NCBI RefSeq assembly: GCF_937863485.1
Contig: NZ_CALMFY010000169.1
Span: 1 to 63,199, forward strand
Length of the DNA: 63,199 nt
Direction of reading: 5' to 3'
Source: an uncultured Nostoc sp.
Lineage (GTDB): Bacteria > Cyanobacteriota > Cyanobacteriia > Cyanobacteriales > Nostocaceae
The translations under genes were made by a program, and so were the position numbers. Positions 19,020 through 27,800 of the stretch are shown here, piece by piece (position 1 is the stretch's first letter; the number at the start of each line of letters is the position of its first letter). A model generated the notes under the pieces. The model had not been told where the DNA came from and did not search any database. It saw only the letters and a list, made by a program, of their open reading frames with translations.

Positions 19020-19205
19020 GATACATTAACAATGCAAGCCGATGCATTAATAAGGCGGCCGATGCATTAATAATGCAAGCCAATACATTAACAATGCAAG
19101 CCGATACATTAACAATGCAAGCTGATGCATTAACAATGCAAGCCGACGCATTAATAAAGCGGCCGATGCATTAACAATGCATCCCGACACATTGGCATTG
19201 TAGGG
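19020..19205. repeat. Tandem array of 20-21-bp units (about 8.5 copies)
   Basis: The unit is GATGCATTAACAATGCAAGCC, with variants GATACATTAAC... and two 20-bp units ending GCGGCC (the second and seventh). Each unit has self-complementary ATGCAT and ATTAACAAT parts. On the minus strand it reads as a 7-residue repeat (ALLMHQL/ALLMYRL), which I treat as chance. Upstream (18970-19018), diverged GCATT copies appear. No spacers, so it is not a CRISPR array. Confidence 0.85.
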
Positions 19206-19248
19206 TATTGCTAAATTTAATTCGCTAGGAATTAATAAAATGCTGTAC

Positions 19249-20112
19249 TTAGCGCAAAATCTGGTCAATCATCCGGTTCGCCTGGGAACCATAACTGCCC
19301 CCAAATAAATTGAAGTGATTCAAAATGTGATACAGGTTATAGAGCGTTTTTCTCTGCTCATAGCCTGCATCTAAAGGAAAGACTTCGTTGTAACCTTTGT
19401 AAAACGCTGCGGGGAATCCACCAAATAATTCTGTCATGGCAATATCAACTTCGCGATCGCCAAAATAAGTTGCTGGATCAAAAATCACGGGTTCTCCTAA
19501 AGCTGTACACCCAGCATTTCCGCCCCATAAATCGCCATGTACTAAAGAAGGTTGCACCTGGTGCGCCAATAGTTCCGGGATAGCTGCTAGTAATTTTTCT
19601 TGTTGAGGGAAATTTCCTCCCCGTCGCCTTGCCAACTGAAATTGATAACCCAGGCGATGTTTAATATAAAATTCTGCCCAGTCTACTGTCCAAGTATTGA
19701 TTTGGGGCGTTGAACCAATGGTATTGTTTATTTTCCAACCAAAACCTTCACTACTGCTAGCTTGATGCATCGCCGCTAACTTGCGCCCCATCTCTTCCCA
19801 CGAATTGCTGTTACTGCTACCAAGTTCTAACCATTCCAGCACGATGTAACTAGAATTTCCAGCTACACCCCAGCTTAGAGGTTTTGGGACGCGGATACTA
19901 GCCGTTGCTAGCATTTCCTTTAAACCCAATGCCTCAGCCTCAAACATCGCAACTTCGGATGCTTGATTAAGCTTGACGAAGTAGGTTATCTCACCATTGG
20001 AAACAGCATAACCTTGGTTGATGCACCCGCCACCAACCGATCGCCGTTGCTGACTCTGAAATTTTTCACCAGTCAGCTGGCTAATTTGAGCATCGATTTG
20101 AGTCCACATCAT
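19249..20112 (-). CDS. Fructosamine kinase family protein
   Basis: The 287-residue protein has the aminoglycoside-phosphotransferase-like fold of the fructosamine/ketosamine-3-kinase family, which phosphorylates ketoamine adducts on glycated proteins so they break down. Visible motifs are the Gly-rich loop SVGGGCINQGYAV, YFVKLNQ (ATP-binding Lys), YIVLEWLEL (hinge), the catalytic loop LVHGDLWGGNAG near 189-200 and the metal-binding FDPATYFGDRE near 212-222. Length matches bacterial members. ATG ATG at 20112; either is possible. The 21-bp array ends just downstream of its stop. Confidence 0.92.
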   Translation of the reverse strand: MMWTQIDAQISQLTGEKFQSQQRRSVGGGCINQGYAVSNGEITYFVKLNQASEVAMFEAEALGLKEMLATASIRVPKPLSWGVAGNSSYIVLEWLELGSSNSNSWEEMGRKLAAMHQASSSEGFGWKINNTIGSTPQINTWTVDWAEFYIKHRLGYQFQLARRRGGNFPQQEKLLAAIPELLAHQVQPSLVHGDLWGGNAGCTALGEPVIFDPATYFGDREVDIAMTELFGGFPAAFYKGYNEVFPLDAGYEQRKTLYNLYHILNHFNLFGGSYGSQANRMIDQILR

Positions 20113-20369
20113 GCAATTTTGGATTTTAGATTTTGGATTTTGGATTAGTAACTGGGCGTTGGGAATTGGTTATTGGTTATTCTCTTCTTCCCCATACCCA
20201 ACGGGAATTCAACAGACCTCTCCCTCCCAGCCTCCCTCTCCGAAGCGGAAAGGGAGGAGCAACACAAAAATCAGCTTTTTAAGCCTCTCGACCTTTCGGG
20301 GAGAGGTTTGGAGAGGGGTCAAAACAGTACTCATCGAATTCACGTATGCCCAATGCCCTATTTTCTAAT

Positions 20370-21671
20370 TTACGGCTTGACGACAACTACACCATAAGCA
20401 TTTGGGGAAAGATACTCTTTGGCTGCTTGCATCAAGTCAGTTGCATCTTGGCTCTGAATATAATCTGGGTAGTTAAAGGCGGGTTCTAAATCTCCTAGCA
20501 AGGACTGATAGTAACCATACAACCCAGAGCGCTCGCTTGGTGTTTCATTGCCAAATATAAATCTGTTAGCTACTCGCCGCCGCACACGGGCAATTTCTGA
20601 TTCTGTGACTAACTCGGTTTGAACTTTGCGAATGTGTTGAGCGATCGCATCCTCTACTTCTGCTAAATTTTCCACTGCACATTTAGCTGAAATATAAAAT
20701 GTCCCTTGCAACTGATTGCTCATATTGCTCACAGAAATTGAAGAAACCAATCCCCGTTCTTCTCGTAAATCCCTCACCAGTCTTGATGTCCGTCCGTGTC
20801 CCAAAATTCCTGCTAAAACATCCAGTCCATAGGTGCGATCTAACTGAGTCATTCCTGGAACCCGCCAAACCATCACTAGCCTTGCTTGCTGGAGACTATC
20901 ATCTACAAATTCTCGACGGACAATTTCTGTAAATGGTAACTCAGGAGGCAGAGACGCGATTAATGCCGTCTGTACTGGTGAGCGAGGAGAGACGCGATTA
21001 ATCGTGTCTGTACTGAGTTTTGTAAATCCTTCAGCAACGGTTGCAATTAATTCTTCCACAGGCAAATTGCCCACAGCTACAGCAGTAATTGACTGGGGTT
21101 GATACCAATTAGTATGAAAATCCCGCATCTGTTGGGGTTTAAGTTCGGCAATCACCGATTCCGGCCCCAATACCGCACGGCGATAAGGTAGCTCAGTATA
21201 CGCTGTCTCCATCACCCGTCGAAATGTCCGTCGTTGGGGATTATCCTCTGAACGCCTAATTTCTTCTAAAACTACTAATCGCTCCCGTTCAAAAGCATCA
21301 TCAGGAATACTAGCATTTGATACTACATCTATTTGTAGTGGAGCCAGCTCGGCAAAATCTTTGGGCGCAGTGGTTATATAGTAATGAGTATAGTCTTGGC
21401 TAGTAGCGGCATTGGTAACAGCACCCCGTTCTTCAATTCGCCGTTCAAACTCACCGCTAGCCAGCCGTTCTGTTCCCTTAAAAATCATATGCTCTAAAAA
21501 GTGAGCCATACCGTTAATGGCATCAGATTCTACCGCTGAACCAACTTTAATCCATACGTTGAGGTTCACAGCTTCAACTGGCATTTGCTCCGCTATGATT
21601 GTCAAACCATTGGGCAACTGATGCAGCGTTGGGGTATTAAGACGAGGAAATTTCCGTAGGGTTGAAGTCAT
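20370..21671 (-). CDS. M16-family zinc peptidase (processing-peptidase-like)
   Basis: The 433-residue protein carries the inverted zinc motif HFLEHMIFKG (HxxEH near 57-61) with the downstream Glu in LVVLEEIRRSEDNP, and the R/Y pair region typical of M16B peptidases (GLYGYYQSLLGD). It would degrade peptides or trim presequence-like substrates. Residues near 220-240 (TDTINRVSPRSPVQTALIAS) are encoded by two copies of a GAGACGCGATTAAT repeat at 20951-21015 and look like an in-frame insertion between the two barrel halves. ATG at 21671. Many cyanobacteria carry two adjacent M16 genes; only one is seen here. Confidence 0.93.
   Translation of the reverse strand: MTSTLRKFPRLNTPTLHQLPNGLTIIAEQMPVEAVNLNVWIKVGSAVESDAINGMAHFLEHMIFKGTERLASGEFERRIEERGAVTNAATSQDYTHYYITTAPKDFAELAPLQIDVVSNASIPDDAFERERLVVLEEIRRSEDNPQRRTFRRVMETAYTELPYRRAVLGPESVIAELKPQQMRDFHTNWYQPQSITAVAVGNLPVEELIATVAEGFTKLSTDTINRVSPRSPVQTALIASLPPELPFTEIVRREFVDDSLQQARLVMVWRVPGMTQLDRTYGLDVLAGILGHGRTSRLVRDLREERGLVSSISVSNMSNQLQGTFYISAKCAVENLAEVEDAIAQHIRKVQTELVTESEIARVRRRVANRFIFGNETPSERSGLYGYYQSLLGDLEPAFNYPDYIQSQDATDLMQAAKEYLSPNAYGVVVVKP
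20951..21015. repeat. Two direct copies of a 27-bp repeat inside the M16 gene
   Basis: GAGACGCGATTAATGCCGTC...TACTG (20951-20977) and GAGACGCGATTAATCGTGTC...TACTG (20989-21015) lie 38 bases apart. The core GACGCGATTAATCG is palindromic and belongs to a common Nostoc repeat. The frame of the peptidase is kept. Confidence 0.7.
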
Positions 21672-22155
21672 TGCTACTTGTGTGAGGAGCTACGTTACCT
21701 CTTTATCTTATCCGTCACCGAAGAGACAAGGGAGCAGGGGGCAGGGGGAAAAAGAGTTTGAGCCTTGTTTACTTTTCTTCACACAGTTTGGTTTTATTGT
21801 ACCGACTTACTTAGAATACAAGGTGCAAAAAGAGTTTCAGAGCAAATAAATTTATTTATGCCCAAAAGCAAAAATATTTATTTCGAGTGGAGAGTGCCAC
21901 AATCAAAAATAATGCGTCTAAACCGCGTCCACCTTGAAAACTTGTAGTTCTTTCCGTGTGAAAACAAAAAACCCTCATCCCCCAGCCCCTTCTCCCAAAT
22001 TTGGGAGAAGGGGAGCCGCAAAGAAGTCCCTCTCCCCCTACTTGGGAGAGGGATTTAGGGTGAGGGCAAAAACTACGGTTCTCAACATAGATGAGGTTTA
22101 AAAGGTTTTACTACGCAAAACCTATACCTCTGCGACTCAGGTGCAATCAGCAAAT
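21672..22155. other. Spacer built of repeats
   Basis: No gene is seen. About 21965-22070 is a common cyanobacterial repeat whose core CCCTTCTCCCAAATTTGGG is followed by its complement, then CCCTCTCCCCCTACTTGGG. Around 21784, GTTTGGTTTTATTGTACC matches one end of the MITE at 51774-51884. Confidence 0.6.
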
Positions 22156-22184
22156 GCGTTGGCGTAGCGCGCCGCAGGCATCGC
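22156..22184. repeat. Palindromic GCGATGCCTGCGG-type repeat
   Basis: GCGTTGGCGTAGCGCGCC followed by GCAGGCATCGC, the reverse orientation of the family. It abuts the 21-bp tandem array that starts three bases later. Confidence 0.65.
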
Positions 22185-22186
22185 TA

Positions 22187-22354
22187 AATCAACAAATGCG
22201 ATCACCGAATCAACAAATGCGATCACCGAATCAACAAATGCGATCGCCGAATCAACAAATGCGATCGCCGAATAAACAAATGCGATCGCCGAATAAACAA
22301 ATGAAATCCCCGAATAAACAAATAATATAGCAGAATAAACAAATAATATAAACG
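22187..22354. repeat. 21-bp tandem array containing HIP1 cores (8 units)
   Basis: Eight exact 21-base units. The first two are AATCAACAAATGCGATCACC+G, the next two have GCGATCGCCG, one has AATAAACAAATGCGATCGCC+G, and the last three degrade to ATGAAATCCCCG, AATAATATAGCAG and AATAATATAAACG. The units therefore decay from left to right. There are no spacers between them. A plus-strand frame reads NQQMRSP repeats but has no other coding features. Confidence 0.9.
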
Positions 22355-22543
22355 AATAAAACCAACAGAAAAATTTAAATTTTTATATAATATTTATTGG
22401 TAAATTTATACAAATTATACAACTTATACGTTATTAAAACATTTATTCAAACATGAGCTTTAACAAAAGGATGTTATAGTCAAATCTGTTAATAAAAATT
22501 ATGTTTAGTGGGACAAATAAATAGTTGGGCGATGCTGCCATGA
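22355..22543. other. AT-rich spacer
   Basis: Very AT-rich, with no gene. The only features are the tail of the tandem array and a stop codon immediately before the fasciclin-like remnant. Confidence 0.4.
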
Positions 22544-22741
22544 AATAATATCTTTAGTATCCTAGTTGCTGCAATCAAAGCTGCTCAGGGAGTAGATATT
22601 TTCAAAGGTAATAGCCTGTTCAGCGTTTTTGTGCCTACTGGTGAGACGTTTATTGAACTTCAAGCAAGCACAATAGATGTACTGCTTAAGGAAATTCCAA
22701 GGCTCAAGAAAATCTCAATTTTGGAACTGAGATGGATTTAA
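22544..22741 (+). pseudogene. Fasciclin-domain fragment
   Basis: A 65-codon frame preceded directly by TGA reads NNIFSILVAAIKAAQGVDIF, KGNSLFSVFVPTGETFIEL and TIDVLLKEIPRLKKI. This matches the start of a fasciclin (FAS1) domain, a secreted adhesion module (usual pattern: GPFTVFAPTDEAF...ALLKDIPKLKxIL). There is no start codon or signal peptide, and homology is lost after KKI. The end overlaps the start of the receiver gene by 10 bases. Confidence 0.7.
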
Positions 22742-23172
22742 ATAATAGATTTCCTACTAATCCTTCATTTATTGAAGGGCTACGAGTACTTCTTGTAGAT
22801 AATGATGTCAATTTCTGCAATTCGTTGACGCCGATGTTGCAATCCTATGGTGTGAAGGTGCAAACGGCATCTTTAGGAGAGCAAGCTCTGGAAATATTTG
22901 AGCAATGGCAACCTGATATCCTCTTGAATGGTATTTCCTCGCCAAAGGAGGATGGCTATGCTCTGATTCAACAAGTAAGAACACTTACAGGAGAACGTGG
23001 CAAAGTAGTACCAGCGATCGCTCTGACAGGCACTGTAACTGAAGATATGTATCAACATGCTCTCTTAGCTGGGTTTAGTCTATGCTTTGCTAAACCCATA
23101 GTTATTAATGATTTCGTTGCTGTGCTTGGCATTTTAGCAATTACCAATAATCTTCATTCGTGCTCATGCTAA
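22732..23172 (+). CDS. Receiver-domain protein lacking the phospho-acceptor Asp
   Basis: The 146-residue, single-domain protein has the response-regulator fold: RVLLVDND (acidic pair Asp23/Asp25), LTGTV (Thr switch) and CFAKPI (Lys near 121). At the phosphorylation site the usual LLADIGMPEEDGY is replaced by LLNGISSPKEDGY, so Gly67 stands where Asp should be. It probably cannot be phosphorylated in the normal way and may act as a pseudo-receiver, or it may be decaying. The sequence resembles the receiver at the end of the 24861-29081 kinase, so it may derive from it or interact with it. ATG at 22732 overlaps the fasciclin remnant. Confidence 0.8.
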   Translation: MDLNNRFPTNPSFIEGLRVLLVDNDVNFCNSLTPMLQSYGVKVQTASLGEQALEIFEQWQPDILLNGISSPKEDGYALIQQVRTLTGERGKVVPAIALTGTVTEDMYQHALLAGFSLCFAKPIVINDFVAVLGILAITNNLHSCSC

Positions 23173-23211
23173 CTAGCTCTAATTAATGTTTTAGATATAG
23201 TAGTCTAAGTT

Positions 23212-23412
23212 TTGATAAGTAATGATCTGGGTCATTTATTGGTGGGTATCATTATTTTGGAAATGCTACTAATGAACTTGATAAACGATAGGACTAATTT
23301 TATGACTTATAAAATGTCTGTTTTCAGTCAATTAGTTTTGCTTTTGAGTAGCGGAATTCTTGGTATTGGATTTATTCTAATTTCCTACTTCTTAGCAGTA
23401 ATTTGGATTTAG
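23212..23412 (+). CDS. Possible small membrane protein
   Basis: A 66-codon frame (TTG at 23212, or 36 residues from ATG 23302) has one or two hydrophobic helices (LVLLLSSGILGIGFILISYF). It lies 39 bases after the receiver gene on the same strand. I recognise no family and the start is unclear; it may be chance in AT-rich DNA. Confidence 0.3.
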   Translation: MISNDLGHLLVGIIILEMLLMNLINDRTNFMTYKMSVFSQLVLLLSSGILGIGFILISYFLAVIWI

Positions 23413-23467
23413 AAAACTTAAATTTTTTCTAACTTATCCTTGGAGATATTAAATGAAAAAATAAAAT

Positions 23468-23758
23468 TGCTAAATACCTAAAGTATTTGAGTTTGAGTAG
23501 TTCTGAAATGTTGACTATGTAAATCTTAAAAAGCTCAAGTTAATTGTCCTCTCCGCTATAGGACTGATATTTGATTTTTGAAATATACGTAGGGTGCGTT
23601 ATGCCAAAGGCTAACGCACCACCTCTAATTCTAGGTGCCGTACTCTCGCCGATAACACACCCTACTAAATACCTAAAGTATTTGAATTTGAAAGGTAGTT
23701 GTGAAATGTTGATTCTGTACATATTAAAAAGCTCAAGTTAATTGTCCTCTCTGCTATT
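23468..23758. repeat. Pair of about 95-bp direct repeats around a small MITE-like element
   Basis: CTAAATACCTAAAGTATTTG...AAAAAGCTCAAGTTAATTGT is present twice (about 23473-23563 and 23665-23755) with roughly 85 percent identity by eye. Between them, about 23590-23668, lies an element with ends GTAGGGTGCGTTATG and (inverted) GTAGGGTGTGTTATC, a frequent Nostoc repeat. No coding sequence was seen. Confidence 0.7.
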
Positions 23759-24860
23759 TGTAAAAAATTTAGAGAGTAGCAGGTTTGTTCATGTCCATGT
23801 TTATTTCAATTTCTTCAATGCTTTAGTTCTTATATCAGGTTCGCTTAAATACTTATAATATCTGTAGATTGGGGAGCCACTGCGCCCTTCTCCCAAAGGC
23901 GATAGCGTTCGCGCAGCGTCTCGTAGAGAGCGTCTGCGGTTTCCCGACAACTAAGCAAGTGGCGTTTGAGGAACGTAGAACCAAAGGGGCTTCCCGCAGA
24001 ATAACCCAACATTTGTTTCAAGTTCATGTTAGGTTTCACTGCCGTACCCCTACGGGGATCTTGCTACAACCCAACTTACATTGATATATCTTATTTATAA
24101 ATAAGTAATCACCCAAACTTGATATTACACTGATTGTTGATAAGGCTTTGAAGAATTCAGAAGTCAAAATACAAGAGCAAAGCCAAAGACGCTCCGCCTC
24201 CTGTCAGAATGCGATCAGTGGAGGATTCAGACCCGCCACTACGAAAGCTGACCACCAAATAGAAAATTTGGTGAGGAACTTAAACCCGTTTATTCATCTA
24301 CGCTTGTACTACAAATTCAATTCTGTTAGCGTAGCAGGGTGCAGCCCATTCTGGCGACTGACTCGTGAATTATTTCTTGTTAATATTGTAAGTTAGTACC
24401 ACTTATATTGAGAGCTTTACCCTTAGAAAAATCGGTTTATGCTAAAAGGCGAACTTTTTGGCAATATCTCAACCAATGATTTGCATTTCCCCAACTTGGG
24501 CTAAGAGAGTAAAAACAAGGTGTAGGGATAAAATATAATATAATACTACTATGTTGTAGAAGGTTTGCTAGTTTCTCTAATTGCTTGATACTTTACAAAT
24601 AAACAACCTGTGTTTTCCAAGTTGGTTATCTTACCACTTTCTTAATGCATAAAAGAAGAGAATTTCATATTGCTCAAGCTTATGCTAAAGCGAAAATCGA
24701 GAAAATGACAACTATCCGTGATTTGAGAGCTTAATTCATCGAATGAGCCTTAAGTTATTGAATTTATACTCCAACTCTTAATAAATACTGGGCAAGTAAG
24801 TAAACTGACCCAAAATATAAACCTTAGCTGCCAAACCATTGCAGTACTAAATTTCATCCT
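23759..24860. other. 1.1-kb gene-free region with scattered repeats
   Basis: No supported gene. About 23890-23935 is a GC-rich Nostoc repeat (GATAGCGTTCGCGCAGCG, then GTCTCGTAGAGAGCGTC). About 24008-24085 has CAACATTTG...TTAGGTTTCAC and CCCTACGGGG motifs; about 24180-24400 has GACGCTCCGCC-type repeat pieces. The last 450 bases before the kinase gene are AT-rich and may hold its promoter. Confidence 0.5.
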
Positions 24861-27800
24861 ATGACATCTGATCAACCCTCTGAGCAAACTGCATCTGAAT
24901 CTGCCGCTAATGAACCGTTGGACGTAAAGCAGCTTGAGAATATAAATGCTTTATTTCCCATCGTAGGCATTGCCGCCTCTGCGGGTGGATTAGAGGCATT
25001 TATGCAGTTACTCAAGCATTTGCTTACCGATACAGGAATGGCATTTGTGCTGATTCAACACTTAGACCCTAACCACAGGAGTCTGTTAAGCGAGATTCTG
25101 GCGAGAGTAACTCAAATGCCTGTCAAGGAAGTGCAATCCGGGGTGACTGTAGAACCAAACCAAGTCTACATCATTCCGCCTAATACTAAGATGATCTTGT
25201 CTGGTGGGGTGTTGCAACTGATGCCGCGAGAGAAAGTTCATGGGAAATATATGCCTGCTGATGCGTTCTTTAGTTCATTGGCAACGGAGCAAGGGCGCAA
25301 AGCGATCGCAGTGGTATTATCTGGAGCGGATGGAGACGGTTCACTAGGACTGAAGGCAATTAAGGCAGCCGGAGGTGTGACTTTTGCTCAGTGTGAAGAC
25401 ACGGCCAAATTCGATAGTATGCCCAATACCGCTGTTGCCACAGGGAATGTCGATTTTGTGCTACCGCCTGGAAAAATTGCCGAGGAACTGGCAAACCTCA
25501 GTCGTAGTCCTTTTATTTCTAACTCACAGCCGCTGATAACGCCTGAGAAATTGCCCGAAGTGGGAGATGCCCTGGCGACTATTTTTGCGTTATTGCGATC
25601 GGCACTTGGCGTTGACTTCAGCCACTACAAACCCAATACGCTTGATCGCCGAATCCAGCGGCGAATGCTGTTGTACAAACTAGAACGATTAGAGGATTAT
25701 ACCCTGTATCTACAAGAGAATCCGGCTGAAGTCAGAGCGCTCTATGAAGAAATTCTGATCCACGTCACCTATTTTTTCCGCGACACCGAAGTATTTCAAC
25801 AGTTGAAAGAGCGAGTCTTTCCCACGATCATGCTCTCCAAGCCGGCATTGCCGATTCGGATTTGGGTGGCAGGGTGTTCGACAGGCGAGGAGGTCTATTC
25901 GATCGCCATCTCCTTGCTGGAGTTTTTGTCGCATAAATTAACCTCGCCGCCGATCCAGATTTTTGCCACAGACATCAGCGAGATGGCAATTGACAAAGCC
26001 AGATCCGGCATTTATGCAGAAAATCAAATGGTGGAAGTCTCACCAGAGCGCCGCCGCAGATTCTTTAATACTCTTGAGGGCGGTAGATATCAAATTAACA
26101 AAGCTGTCCGCGACCTGTGTGTGTTTGCTCGACAAGACTTGGGCAGTGACCCCCCTTTTTCCAACTTAGATTTAATTAGCTGTCGGAATGTACTGATTTA
26201 TTTAGACGAAACGTTGCAAAAACGGATACTGCCCATCTTTCATTACAGTCTCAAGCCAACTGGCTTTTTACTGCTAGGGACTTCAGAAAGCATAGGTAAA
26301 TATTCGGAGTTGTTTACTGTGATTGACAAAAGGCATAAAATCTATGCCAAGAAGCTAACCGCAAATCGTCCAATTCTTTCGTTCGTTACCAGCAATTATC
26401 CGATCGCAAAACTGGACGAACCTCAACCTGGGAATTCAAATCCATCGGATGAGTTTGACTTAGAGAAAAAAACTGACCAACTGATCTTGAGTCGCTATGC
26501 CCCAGTAGGTGTGGTGATCAACGACAATATGGAGGTGCTGCAATTTAGGGGAGAAATCGATCTCTACCTCAAACTTGCACCTGGCAAACCAAGTCTCAAC
26601 TTATTCCAAATGGTGCGCTCCGGCTTGCTCGTCGAGCTACGCACCACAATTTATCAGGCACAACAGCAAAAAATTATAGTTAGAAGGGAAGGGTTACGGA
26701 TTGAAGAGAGTGAGCTTTCAAAAATCGTCAATCTTGAGGTGATTCCATTCAAGCCTAAGACTGACGAAGAACTCTACTTTCTGGTTTTATTTGAACAAGC
26801 TCCACCCACGGTTAACAACCTTAGCTCTTTTAATCGTGAGAGCCCAGAGCAGCCAGACTTAGAGCGTGAGATTGTTCGGCTTAAGCAGGAACTTGCAACC
26901 GCCAAGCAAGAGCAGGCTGCGACTCAAGACTATCTGCAAGCGCTAATCCAAGAGCAGGAGCATATCAATCAAGACCTGAAAGTTGCCAATGAAGAAATCC
27001 TCTCTAGTAATGAAGAGTTGCAAAGCACCAATGAGGAGCTAGAAACTGCCAAAGAAGAGATTCAGGCAACCAACGAAGAACTCAACACAACCAATGAAGA
27101 ACTTCGCTTTCGAAATCTGGAATTACACCAAGTCAACAACGATCTGACGAATTTGCTGGCCAGTATCAATATCCCAATTTTGATATTGACTTCGGACTTA
27201 CGCATTCGACGTTTTACGCCAATGGGGCAACGGCTTTTCAATTTAATTCCCGCCGATGCTGGACGACCCTTGAGCGACATCAGAACGAATCTCGATATTC
27301 CTGACTTAGAACCTCTAATTTTAGATGTGCTTGACACACTCAGCATCAAAGAATTAGAAGTCCAAACTCTAGGGGGACATTGGTACAACCTCCGCATCCG
27401 TCCTTATCGCACCATAGAAAACCAGATTGACGGTGTAGTGTTGGTGTTAATAGATATTGATGTTCTCAAACGCAGTGCAGCAACCTTAGAACAAGCCCGG
27501 AATTACGCTGAAGGGATTGTGGAGACAGTACAAATACCGTTAATCGTGCTTGATTCTGATTTGCGGGTGAACAAAGCCAATCGCTCGTTTTATGAAACGT
27601 TTCAAGTTTCACCATCACAGACAGCGCAATCTTTAATTTTTGAACTAGGCAACGGTCAGTGGAACCTGCCCGGACTGCGATCGCTCTTAGAAGACATTCT
27701 CACCAATGATACCAGTATTGACAACTTGCAGATAGAGCATCTTTTTGAGCGGATTGGGCAAAAAACTATGCTGCTCAATGGTTGGAAAATTATTCAACAG

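Noticed and set aside
19047..19268. 73-codon minus-strand frame with ALLMYRL repeats
   Set aside because: Produced by the 21-bp array; overlaps the 3' end of the fructosamine kinase gene and has no independent support.
22091..22330. 79-codon plus-strand frame with NQQMRSP repeats
   Set aside because: It is only the translation of the 21-bp tandem array and a palindromic repeat; no other coding features.
19020..22354. Tandem arrays as CRISPR
   Set aside because: Units are contiguous without unique spacers and no cas genes are in the window.
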